Of a DNA stretch of 64,000 nucleotides, positions 1 to 11,457 are shown one piece after another; position 1 is the first letter of the stretch, and each line of letters begins with the position of its first letter. Under the pieces are notes generated by a model, which saw only the letters and a program-made list of their open reading frames with translations, searched no databases and was not told the origin of the DNA. Where the stretch lies: NCBI GenBank assembly GCA_013365365.1, contig JABVXU010000004.1, forward strand, positions 545,177 to 609,176. The letters run 5' to 3'. This DNA comes from Cruorifilaria tuberocauda (taxonomy: Eukaryota > Nematoda > Chromadorea > Rhabditida > Onchocercidae). Position numbers and translations under genes: made by a program.

Positions 1-2346
1 ACCTCACGTATCTTATCAGTACCTATTCAAAAATACTACAGGAATATTTGAATGAATTAGTTCCGGAACATGGGTCATTTTACTGCACCCATGCATTTCT
101 TTACGATGAACCAAGTATCCCGAAAATTATCAGTGAATTGATAAGGTGATTTCAACTATAATAAATAAAAGTTATCTAACAATAGCAAGGCGTAGCTTTG
201 CACTTTATTTTCCAACCTCTTAATGAAAACGGAACTTTCTCTTGATTTTAGTTAAATTTCGAAATTTTAATATATTTAAAATATTATGTTAGTGATGGTC
301 TTGCTATTTTTAGAAAAGGTATGCAGCGATTAATTTTATTACCACTATACCCGCATTATTCATGTTTTCAAACTGGAACAATGTTAAACATTGCCGTTAA
401 AGCTCTTGATGAACAAACAAAACCATTATCGGAAGATGGCATATACTTAATGGATTACAGAGTCAGAACTATGTCGCATGTGGCATTTCGTTGTAGCACT
501 GTTGATCGGTGGAGTAATCATCCAGCTCTTATTAATGTGGGTTGATTAGTGATACATGTGGAAATTAGAAGACTCCTTTCTTTTTTTGGATTATCGTTAA
601 TTTGCTTTGCTTGTTCATTAAGAAGATTTTGTTTCAATTACACCAAAGTCTATATAAGCGTAGACCTAGTTTTTTTTTGAGTTGTATTTACCAACTGTTA
701 TATTAGATATATACATATTAGAGTCCAATATTTGTAGGAAAAGGTAGAAGCAGGATTGTTGAATTTGGAAATGTTATTGCCTTAACAAGATTTCTAGAAA
801 AGCCCAAGTCAAATACTGGGGAAAAGTGGAGATTTCGTGTTTCGAACAATTTTGGGGAAATAAATTTATGAAACTTCCAAAAAGAAATGATGGAAAAGTA
901 TCTAACGCATATTTGAAATTTGCTGGTCAATACCAAGAAAAGCTTGTTATTTAGCTGTGGTATAATTTTCTCTGTGCCGAGCTGAAGGAGCACGACAGCT
1001 TACTTTTTGTCGCACCACAAATGGTTTATTTTTTAGACTTTCTAAAGTAAATTTATATTTTTTCATTTAATACAATAAAATTTCCAAGGAGAGGTTTATG
1101 TATTTTTTGATCTATTTCACTTATTTGCTTTTGTTTTTATGCAGTTGCAATTTTGATGACGCATTGATCTCAATGGTAAAAAAGATTGTAAAATCAAAAT
1201 GATCTTATTATATACTGGATTGCGGAAAGAGTTATAAATCTTTTTAAAATGAAAGAATATATAGGGATCTCATTTAAAGTGAAAAATAAGTACAGAATTA
1301 TTCAGTTTTTCAACGATCTGTTCGACAATTTAGTAAATTCATATTTCATAACTGATTACTATGCTTTATGGAATTACTGGACCACTCCATAAAGCTTTCA
1401 AATTTTGGAAAGTATTAAATTGCAATTACATTTTTTGAGAAGAGAGAAGCGATATCGTACTTTTAAAACTTTCATAGATTTATTATCGAATGCCGCAGTT
1501 TAGCGTGGTTATAACTCTTCTGGCTACATACGAGAAGTTTGGACCACTTGTTGTCGCTTAATGGAGCATCTGAATGAACCAATACCCTGGAAACTTGCGT
1601 GGTTTAGTGGATGGGACCAGTGGCCAGCAACAACATTGGAAAGTATTAAATTGCAATTATATTTTCTGAGAAGGGAGAAACGATATCGTACTTTAGTTGT
1701 GCCTATTGCATCAATCGTACCTTCTTTTGAAAGCGAAACTTTACTGCCATATATTTTGCAAAATGAGGTAAGCAGATTGTATTCACTTCCAAGCATAAAT
1801 TGCTTTCATAAGATAACTGTACTTTTAATACTCATGAGTTTACGAACACTAATTTCTGATGCCAAATAATGTATTTACCAAGTGAATCAAATGGTTTCAA
1901 ATTTTCTGTGAAAGATATTCTTACAATAATCTGGTAGGATTCTTACAATAATCTGGTTCCTCCCATTTTTTTCATTATTGCAGAGAATGACTAAAAAAAG
2001 ATTTCGTATTAATATTTTTTAATGTTTTTCATCAATTTATTAAAATTTTTTATAAAAACGATCCTATTTCATTAGATTCAGATTTGCACTTCTGATCATA
2101 TGCTGTTTTTAGCGTGTCGATTTACTTTCACCACCTGGATTTTCACCGATTTTGGCACATGGCTTTGCAGAACTGATTAAGAATCATTTGATGGGTCGTA
2201 GAGCATCATCACAGCTATCACATCGTTGTAGATTCTGCTTCAGTTTACGCTGTTCACTTCGAGAAAAAATTCTGGCACCAAAAGAAATATCCTCTAATGA
2301 AATATTTTTAAAAAATACTTTAGGGAACAAAAACACAATCCAGTAG
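1..2346 (+). CDS. Ferrochelatase-like protein, 3' part of gene (catalytic exon not found)
   Basis: This is the C-terminal two thirds of a ferrochelatase-family protein that runs off the left edge. Exons supported by sequence are 1-145, 314 to about 536 or 540, 1504-1767 and 2113-2346 (stop 2344-2346). Exon junctions 145/314 and 1767/2113 are phase-consistent. Visible landmarks are LPLYPHYSC (matching the animal FTQYPQYSC cluster cysteine), STVDRWSNHPAL (animal STIDRWPTHHLL) and a C-terminal C-x2-C-x4-C (HRCRFCFSLRC), the exact spacing of the animal [2Fe-2S] ligands. I could not find the exon holding the active-site histidine motif (FSAHSLP in animals), and no GT-AG join bridges 536/540 to 1504 with a convincing sequence. 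Nematodes are known to carry ferrochelatase-like homologues lacking the active site, besides a horizontally acquired enzyme in filariae. This copy looks like the animal-type homologue, or a decaying version of it. Catalysis is unlikely; the role is unknown. Confidence 0.7.
1405..1694 (+). repeat. Partial tandem duplication of a ferrochelatase-like exon
   Basis: Positions 1405-1463 and 1636-1694 are about 59 bp long and differ at four positions. Both translate to a segment beginning LESIKLQL and ending REKRYRT. The downstream copy lies inside the exon that reads through in frame. The upstream copy runs to a TAG at 1501-1503, immediately before the exon start. A shorter 19-bp tandem repeat (1917-1935 and 1939-1957) lies in the following intron. 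Confidence 0.85.
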
Positions 2347-5300
2347 CAAAAAAAACTACAAATTCCATCTTAAAAATATTAAAATATTTAGCGAGGACGA
2401 CCTCTTAAAGTTCACTTTACCCGAACTTTTTGTTACCAATTTATAAGACGTAAATAGCGCTTCCATTGCTGTAGAAGATTAATTTTCTCCGTATTAGCTT
2501 CTTACTATGAATCGCGTCTGCTGTAATTTGATTTATTAGTTACGTATTGCATATTGCTAGAATTATAGTAACTGAAGTCAGTCAGCAGTACTTTTTTGAC
2601 ATTATTTTACGCTGTCGTATCTTTGATATTTATGCGGGAATAGCTCTGTAAATTTAAAGTCAATTCATAAGCATTAATAAATAGGTTCATAGATATTTAT
2701 AATATGAATAAAATGTTATGGTCCACTATTGAGATAATGTGAGATAAATACAGATGTCGAAAAACAAATAATAACGTTTATTGGAACTCTTAGAAATCTC
2801 ATAGAACTTGATAGCCATCATTTCAATCACCTTCTGAAGAGGAATGTTGGGATTGTTGAGCCTTTATTTAGCCCTTATCTTGTGCAAATATGGGGTAAAA
2901 TAGTAAAGTGGGTAGTAGGGTAAAATTCCATAACGCCTCAAGCGAAAATATAGTTCTAAAATAACCTATATGTGAACTTTCCGAGATATTACAATACTTC
3001 GAGCTTTAATGATCAAGAATGAATTGGATTTATTACTGTTTGCTTTTTACTTCTTTTTTTGCCTGTGAATATTGGAGGGCTTTCAAAGTGTGATATGTGA
3101 CCATTCCACCAAATTGTTTCAGTTTCAATTAAAGCTGGGAAGAGCAGAAAACGAAACTATGTTAGAATGTTCTGCAAGTGCAACCTGCAACAGAAAATGA
3201 TTTCTGAACTGAAGTGAAGGAACTTGCGAGCACTATTGGATGTTTTGTATGAGATCATTTGAAAGGATGAAAGAACTGGGATATGTGATGCTGAATTAGA
3301 AGCAATTGGTTGAAATAAATAATAGAGGCGAAAGAAGTAACTGTACGAGTAGGTACTGGAAAGATCACCAGAGAATTGATTCCCACCGACACGAGAAGGA
3401 ATCCAATAAATGCATTTATCATGCATTACTGTGTCAGCAGTCTCACAGATCAGCAAGTCTCTCAAAAAACCGAAAGCACGCCGGATTTCTTTTTTTACTA
3501 CGAAAAATATTCAATCCTTTTCAATATTCACCAATCATATCGGGAGATTTGACCTATGAATGGCCCTTGTAATCTTTGACCTTTACCTCTCTCTTGCAGA
3601 TGGTCCCTTCCCTATGTACAAACTACCGCGTTGTCTATCATCAGCTGTGAGACCCAAGGCAACGAATTGGCTCGATGCCAAACACTGCAAAATGAAGAGA
3701 ACGTCTAGACGGCGGATTGTGGCGTGGCGTCTATGGCGTGCGTATGCGTGTGTGTGTCTGTGGGTGGGCGTGTATCGATCGAGGTGGGGGGAGAGTGTGG
3801 AGTGGTGGCTGAGCCGTCTATCCGTCTGTCTTTGAGATTGATGGGAGGAGGAGGGATATGAGGGAACAAGTGTCCCTGAAGAGGTCAACCCGTGGCCACC
3901 TAATCCGCTCTCTCTTTATCATCTGATCACATCGATCCACGGGCCATGTCATCTGCAACAGCCATTCATCACGTCATTTCTTCATGGTTACCTTCATACT
4001 TCAATTCTTTTTCTAAAACTACACTATCGATTTTATTGATTAACTAATTGAAAGTAAGTGACTTTCCCGATGTTCATATTTTTCCTGGGAGAATACGTAC
4101 GGCTATGCCATTGAGAAAGATACATCAGTCTTTTTTGATAGTTGCTGTTTTTGCTCTAGCGATAGCGCCCATTTCGGCAGCAAACCCTTTCTTCCAGTGA
4201 TCTCTGATATATTGATGAGAGGTTTCCAGCAATACCTACAACCTTATATCTTGCGTGTAAACTTCCCATTTTCCTCCAACTTCATTCTCATGGCCTCTTT
4301 CCAGGTCATGCAAACAGAAGTAATAGATAATTTTCTTAAAGTTCTACTGCAACTGACTTTTATCGGAAGGCTTGTTGAGAATCTGTCTGAATTATTCAGA
4401 ACTTTTAGCTTTTTTCTTTTCGTCTCTTCAATTCTATCTGATGAACTAGGTGTAGTTTCACTAAAACCGATTGTAGTTCCAAGTCACTGGTTATAAGTGA
4501 TCAGTTAAAGAGAGAGCATATGTAATGTTGTAGTTTGATTAGTATAAGTGAAAAATGTGCAAATTTAATTAACATACATATCATATTATTGATATCAATG
4601 ATATCATTCATATGATTGATTGGTATGATTGATATCGATAATCAATAATATGATTGAGGGGGGACTGATATCATTCCACGATGTCCAAGATTCCTGGATT
4701 ACGAGTTTATGTCACGAAGAGTGTTGAACGTCTTAAATATTTACAAAAAGAATTAAACAGCGTCCAGTAAAAAGAGCGTAGGGAAGATTCAGGAAATTCA
4801 TAGTGCTTTTATGGAAAGATTCTTCTGATGAATTAATTTCCCCTGTGATTCTCCCATGCAAGCACTATATTTCCGAAGATAAAGCTAAAAGTTTTCCTGA
4901 AATTGTACTTAACTGGCAATGGCATTGATAGATATATCAAGATTGATATATGACATATACTGATGACGAGCGGTTTATTAGGATTGAGTGATGCGAACAT
5001 CACAAATCAGTGGCGCAGAAATTTATCACGTTTACAGTGATTTATCATTATGTGTATGAAAGGAATAGATTGAATATCCATCCCTACGTTGAACAGAAAG
5101 ATTTAGTGTTGTGATTGTGATGTAACTGTAAAAGAGGAGGGATTATGAAATGTAGTCAGTTCCAGAGCCTTACAGATGCATTTTGCTCCGCAACATATAT
5201 TTTTTTAATGCTGTGCGTCATAGTTTTTTGTGATGAACTAGCAGCAACAGCAACCGGTATCCTTCTTACATTTTGTTTTTGCTCAGACATTCCTGTAAAA

Positions 5301-6852
5301 ATACCTTATTTTGTAGATGTCAACAAAAAGTTTTCTTTTTGCTCCATATAACGCTCAATTTACGGGTTAATGTGTATATCGATTCGGAAAGCATTGGAAT
5401 TTTCAGTCTGTTTTCTCTTTACTTTTGTACTGATTATGGGTATGAATGCAGTAGGATTTATTAGCAGTTGGAAATCACAGCGTTAAATTGATCTGTAATA
5501 GGACCAAAATAGTAATGTAAGAGTAATATGTCATCGTAGAGCTGTTTTCAGAAAAATTCACTTACTGTATTTTTTTTTTCTAAAACTCTTAAAAAGTAAT
5601 ATAACAATCTCTGTGTGATTCAACGCCAGATAGATTCTCTGTATCATTGTGTTGAAAATTATTTCATATAGCAATATCCAGACTGCACACCAATGCATTT
5701 ATCAAATAGATAGATATATGATCAGCAACTAGAATACAGAATTAAATGATTGTAAGGGTAATGCAAATGTTGTTTGAAGGTTCTGAGTAATGAGTGAATT
5801 ATATCCGATGGATCAATCTATTCATTGACTGCTGTTGTTCGTTGCTTTTATATTGTTGCTGTATTCGTTCATGGTATTTTTATAAAATTTTTTTCTTGGA
5901 GTTTATATTCAGAAGGCTGAAATTGAGTCAAGTAGGATTTTACTAGTTAGATGTAGATTTACTCCTCATTTAATTTATAGAAAGATTTAATTGAAATGTA
6001 TGAGAAGTGTAAGATTTTTGGTGTTTTAAATAAATTATATCACGTTCAGCTGCGTTTTTATTCGTATTAGTGAAAAATAATAATGACATTTCTCGTTGTC
6101 ATTTCTGTTAAGAAAATAGGAGATGGCGTACAGGCTATACTATTATTCTTTTAGGTTCTTTGAGGTTAATATAAGTTTTTTGCAACATTTGTTGAGCTTT
6201 GTATAGCACTGTTTAATCATTAATGCACTCTAGTGTTTGTCCAACTGTCCGTGCATTCTGGAAGTGATAGTTTGACGGATCAAGTTTCACACAAAGCTTT
6301 TTGTTTTTTTCGTCTTTCCTGATAATATTGCTGCTGTCTGTGAAGTCAAAATTCCTTGTATTTCAGGATTGATATCACTTATAAGTAAACCTGGAAAGTG
6401 AATTGACGGTGAGAAGTTATACGCATTTGGACGCATACAATTCTTTGAGTGTTCTGGAAAGCTGAGCTTGACTCATTGGCAACTACTACGATCGCAGGAA
6501 AAGCATTATAAGAGCTTGAGTCATTACAAGTTTCCTCCATATTTTAACCTGGTTTTGTCTTCGAGTGGAGCACTTGTGCTCAGCATTTCAACCGACAAAA
6601 TCGTGCCATCGCGGAAACTTCTAAATCATTGAAGCAGTCAAGTTGAACCGTCCCTGTGTATTGCTAAAGCCGTATGATCGGCACAGTCTTGAAAGCTGCT
6701 CAGCAGTTTCTTGCACTGGAAGCTGCATAGCAGCACTAGCAACAGCGCTTTACTGTAGTGCTGTAACGAAGCGTTATCGAGAAACAAGAAGTGAAATAAA
6801 GGATCTGATCACTTGCAATTGCAAAGGTTGTTTAACGACTAGTATCGTTAAC
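2347..6852. other. Intergenic region with GC-rich promoter-like island and palindromic AT repeats
   Basis: I found no convincing gene here. Positions 3590-3960 are markedly GC-richer than the surroundings, with TG/CG-rich runs and a CCGTCTGTC element, and look like a promoter or CpG-type island. Positions 4571-4660 hold overlapping palindromes built from ATTGAT/ATATC. A TTTCAG acceptor ending at 6366 and the 6360-6850 stretch may be 5' untranslated sequence of the NRBP gene. Open frames of 60-100 codons in this interval overlap on both strands and match no family I know. Confidence 0.6.
4588..4660. repeat. Cluster of ATTGAT/ATATC palindromes
   Basis: ATTGATATCAAT at 4588-4599 is a perfect 12-bp palindrome. 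It is followed by several related units (ATGATTGAT, GATATCGATAATCAAT), so the stretch can fold on itself in many ways. Confidence 0.7.
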
Positions 6853-9800
6853 ATGAATTCTGCAACTTCAACGAATGTCGGTTCTACCACATCACATACA
6901 AGTGATGCGGCAGCCAAACATGGTTATGATATAAAAGGTGGCAGTAATAGCAAGGACAGTGAATCCGAAGGCGAAGGAGCTGAAGAGGTTTGTTAAAAAA
7001 AAGCCTTAAGAATTGACTAATAGTATAACTTGTGTATTAACTTTCGTGGAAGTATGATGCTGACAAGTTTTTTTGGAGATCTCTAACTTTGTCGATAGTT
7101 GTCATCTTACGAAAATGGTGGGCACACTTTTGTGTAATATTATTTTTTGCAACCATTCATTATCTTTCATCCGAAATTCTTAGGTGCAGGTAAGCTCCAG
7201 CTAAACGCCGAAAATGATGGATCTAATTAATGACGTTGTGCGGGGAAGAATTGTGCAATCATTTGAAAGACTTGAAAGATTCCAAACTTAGAATTTGTGC
7301 GGGAGATAAGTAGCTGATGACTTACATAAATGCTGCTGTACCCCCTTGCGCGGGTTGAATGAGCGGGTGTACCATGCCCAACCTTGATCATCCATCGTTG
7401 AACTTAATTTAACTGACGTGAGTCAGTTACTACTGGGAGGTATATTCGTGCCCGTAGGTATGTCCTTGGATACTTCTCACTTATATTTCAACAATGGTGA
7501 GGTAAGTTTACTTTTGGAATAATGGATTTTATTAGTTCTGTACTTATATTGACGGCTTATACTGGAAAGCGATGTATAATTTCCCACCTTCCCCTTTTGT
7601 TAAGTGGGCCTTCCAATCCCTACTCTAGATTTTCAAATTCTTCCCTATAAATTCTTCATTGAAGAAAGATCGAGAAATCTTCGACGTGCTATGAGAAGCA
7701 TAGATACCAGTTTTTCTCCACACATTGCACCTATTAATTACCTTTAGTTTCTTCATTATAATGTGCATAATATATTTTTATTACATTTTTATTCCCTTTG
7801 TTTTCAGCAAAAGAGACGAAATAAGGAATTTATTTCCATATCACGTAGAGTTTTATATTACCCGTTTTTTCTAGATCTTAGAAGAAAGTCCATGCAAAAG
7901 GTGGAGCAAGCGACGTGAGCAAGTAAAGCAGCGTAATGTTCCTGGGATCGATTATGCTTACTTGGCAATGGACAATGAAACAGGTAACGAGGTGGTGTGG
8001 AATGAGGTTCTGTTCTCTGAACGCAGAAATTTTCGTTCTCAAGAAGAACATATAAATGCAGTTTTCGACAAATTAACCCATCTCGTGCATACTAATCTCG
8101 TTAAATTCCATAAATACTGGACAGATTCGAAGTCTGACAAACCAAGGGTTAGTTCAAGTCATGAAATTTTTTAATTGTGTTTGAATTTGAAACCGTCCCA
8201 ATTTTGAGAGGTCAGCATTTATAGGTTGAAATATTACATTTAACTATCGTAGAGAATTTGTAAGAGTGGATAAACATATTTCTAGTCTTTTTCATTTATT
8301 AATCTTTTAATAATATTATCATTTATGCCAGAATGATGCAGATTATTTTTCCTTCTGATAACTTCAAACTTAGTTGCCTTTTAAGTTCGATTTGTCAATT
8401 TTTTTTCGTATTGTTTCAGATAATATTCATAACAGAATATATGTCATCTGGTTCATTGGCACGATTCTTGCAACGTACTCGCAAATCTGGAGCTACTTTA
8501 AATTTGAAGGTTGAATATCTTACCTCTTTGACTGAAAGAATACAGTTCGAAAATTTTCTGTTCTAATTTGATCAATTTTTTTCCCTGCGTTTCGAGTTTC
8601 TTCTTCTCCATTTGGTTTGTTACTTTTTTTCTTTTTTAAGTATTTCATTATCTTGTTAATCACTTCGTTTATAGGCCTGGAAGAAATGGACTACACAAAT
8701 TCTTTCTGCTTTGAATTATTTACACTCCTGTGATCCCCCAGTAGTTCACGCAAATCTTACTTGCAACACAATGTTCATTCAGCATAATGGTTTGATCAAG
8801 ATCGGTTGTGGTGAGATACTCAAATCAGTTTAATTTTTATGTCAATTTTCTTGTTTTTAACATACAAATGAACTAAGCAAGTTATTGTGATGGGATTGAA
8901 TTGTTTGTCGGTTTAGTAAAGAACATATTATGACAACAATGTGGCGATGGTTTAGCACTTCATGTAATTTATTATATACTTACAATCTTTTAGTCGCTCC
9001 AACTGCAATCCAACATCATGTGAAGACGTTTCAAGAAAATATCAGAAATATGCATTACATTGCGCCTGAATATGAACGTAAGCTTTCCATATGAAGAATT
9101 ATATTGTTAGGGAAATTGTAATCAAGATTGCAATTTTCGTTGTTGGCCTCGTGATGGAACTTGGGGTCTTTTGTTCTTAATTCTTTCTCTTTGGGGTCTG
9201 CGGAATAAATTTTTGTTTTTTCAGATACGGATACCATTTCCTCTACCAAAAGCGTCGTTTGCAGTTTTGATTACTCCTGATTTTTTTTTGATTTTTAATA
9301 GTTTGATTCCAGATTGTAATGCTGTAGCTCCGCCAGCTGACATCTATTCCTTTGGAATATGTGCGCTAGAGGCAAGTTTAATCTCGAATATGAGCTTAAG
9401 TATTGGGCAGTGTAAGTTCTGACCACAAAAAGGCTTGAACCGGGGCTGAGTTATTCGTCCTCAAGTTCTTGCGCTTCCTGTAGCATATACTTTGAAGTCT
9501 CTACAATTTTTGTCGATCTTTTCAGATGGCTTTGCCGATGGGTTTGTGCGGCTCGTCAAATGGTACTGAAACAAGTGTCGTTTCAGAAGAAATGATTAGG
9601 AGAGGACTAGAATCGTTGGAAGACCCTATGCAGAAAGTGAGGATTTTAATTATTAATAAAACACTCGATTCAGATATTTTTCAACTTTATTTCATGTTTC
9701 TGAACATCCAGTACTGTACTTCATATTTATAGGAGTTTGATAGCATCAGTTTTAAAAGATTTTTAAGCATTTATTGTAAGGCGTGAGCACCCATTAAATA

Positions 9801-11457
9801 TTCTCTATTTGTTTTTGAATATGAAATTATATTTCAGGATTTCATTGCGAATTGTTTGAATCAAGACCCATCTAAAAGGCCTACTGCTCGCGACTTACTG
9901 TTTCATACTGTTTTGCTTGAGGTAGATGTTACATCTGCTTCTTTTTTTTTTTAATTCAAGCATAAGTGAGACTTCTCGCTTTTGTTATAGCCTATGGTAT
10001 AAGTATTTTGATGATTCGGTATCAAAAACAATTAACTGGAATTACTGGAAACTTCTAAATGATATTATTTTTGTATCTAACTCAGGTGCATTCTCTAAAA
10101 TTATTGGCTGCTCACTATATTGTCTCATCGAAATTGAATGATAGTTTAAACGAGGATGATCTACATGTAGAGGATCCGAATCGCATTGCAGCGACATCGC
10201 TATTTTGTGAAATGGCATATAACCAGGTCCCTTCTTTTCAGGTATTCTTTCATATAATAAAATACCTAACATGCTCATGCTTCTTTTGTTACATTAAGAA
10301 AAAACACAACTTGTTTAATGGTAATGATTATTTGGTTGGAACTGATAACCAGTTTACAAGTTAAATGATTTTATAAATAACGTTGTTATTGTTTTCGAAG
10401 AGCAGAGGTACTTGCAGCAGACGAATGATTTCAGGTAGATTTGGAAAAATTTTTGGAAGATGTTAGTAATGGAATATATCCGCTTATAGCATTTACCCCT
10501 CTTCCTCATCAGCAAAGAATGACGGCTTCAGCATCGTTATCCGCTATAGTTGGCGAGCAGCAGCATGGTATATGGATCATTTTTCTGAATTGTCATATGA
10601 TTTTTCTTCAGTTAATGTGCTAATATTCTGTCAATCACCCAAATCAAAATTTCGTAATTTCTACAGAAGATCGCGGGTCAGATGGTGACAAACCGGAACC
10701 GACACCCTCCCCTCCAGGAGATTCACCGGTGGAATACAAAGAAAGCAGGTCAATCATCAAATGCACAGTCACACTTAACGGTAATTTCAAATCTGTAGTA
10801 TGGAAATATCGATTAGTGAATAGTTTGTTTTGAATTTCACATCCATTATATGTTTTCAGTAGAGTATCATCCGTATAATCTGAATTCAAAAATTGGTAAG
10901 TTTAGTTTGTATATATATATATGTTAATGTGTCATATATATAATATGGTTATTTCGCATGCTACATCATATGATAAATATCTTACTTTGCAGGGTCACTA
11001 TTAACATTAATTGTTCAATTAGACGATATGATGAACCGACAGTTGACAGCCAGAATAACTGAAAATGATAGCGCAAGTATATTAGCAGCCGAATTAGTGC
11101 AGCATGGTTTGATAGCTGAGGTATGTTGATGCTCTTTTTTTTCTTACAGTCTTGGAAGTCTTCTTAACATTTAATTTTAGTTTTTGTAATTGTTTAATGC
11201 CTTTGTATAGTGTGAATTACTTTTTTAATTTCATTTCTTTGTTGTTCCATCCTTTGATTCTTTTTTCGTTAGCCTATTATGATTTATTATTCGGCTATTA
11301 TTAAGTTTTGTGCACATTTTTCTGCATTTTTAAAAATTTTCAGAGTGATGAAACGAAAGTGGAAGAAGCATTCGCGAAAGCTCTCGCAAAAGGCGCAACT
11401 GATAGTGCTTTGACGGATGAAAAAATAGTTCAAGAGGCATCTACATCGACGCTGTGA
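6853..11457 (+). CDS. nrbp: NRBP-family pseudokinase (nuclear receptor binding protein homologue)
   Basis: Fourteen exons join in phase: 6853-6987, 7875-8147, 8420-8509, 8675-8810, 8994-9077, 9313-9371, 9526-9636, 9838-9921, 10086-10241, 10435-10567, 10667-10780, 10860-10895, 10993-11120 and 11344-11457. They give 550 residues (human NRBP1 is about 535). The start is the ATG at 6853, followed by an acidic, Ser-rich N-terminus. Near-identical family blocks include NVPGID.AYLAMD, VVWNEV, FITEYMSSGSL, LHSCDPP, NLTC, HNGLIKIG, PTARDLLFH and KFLEDV.NGIYPL. As in NRBPs, the catalytic motifs are degenerate: HRD is HAN (near residue 191), DFG is IGC (near 210), and the VAIK lysine region is absent. 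It should act as a scaffold or adaptor in signalling and ubiquitin-ligase or trafficking contexts, not as an active kinase. The intron after exon 6 has a GC donor. Confidence 0.95.
7330..7502 (+). promoter_or_regulatory. Candidate internal promoter or enhancer in NRBP intron 1
   Basis: Within the 887-bp first intron a GC-richer stretch contains a small hairpin (GGTTG at 7353-7357 pairing with CAACC at 7379-7383). It also has a perfect 7-bp inverted repeat, AACTGAC and GTCAGTT, around a GTGA loop (7411-7428). The repeat overlaps a TGAGTCA AP-1-type site (7419-7425). A strong donor, GAG then GTAAGT, follows at 7502, as expected of an alternative first exon, although its phase does not suit a coding join to exon 2. 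Confidence 0.3.
9372..9525 (+). other. GC-AG intron in the NRBP gene
   Basis: The exon ends GCGCTAGAG at 9371 and the intron begins GCAAGT instead of GTAAGT; the acceptor is TTTTCAG ending at 9525. The join CALE/MALP matches the animal NRBP CALEMAV region exactly and keeps frame, so the GC donor is well supported. Confidence 0.85.

Noticed and set aside
718..993. 91-codon minus-strand frame within the ferrochelatase-like gene
   Set aside because: No motif; it lies opposite a gene intron and looks like a chance frame.
3560..3888. Overlapping open frames of about 90-100 codons on both strands
   Set aside because: They lie in a GC-rich low-complexity island, are Arg/His/Cys/Val-rich by composition and match no family; more likely promoter sequence.
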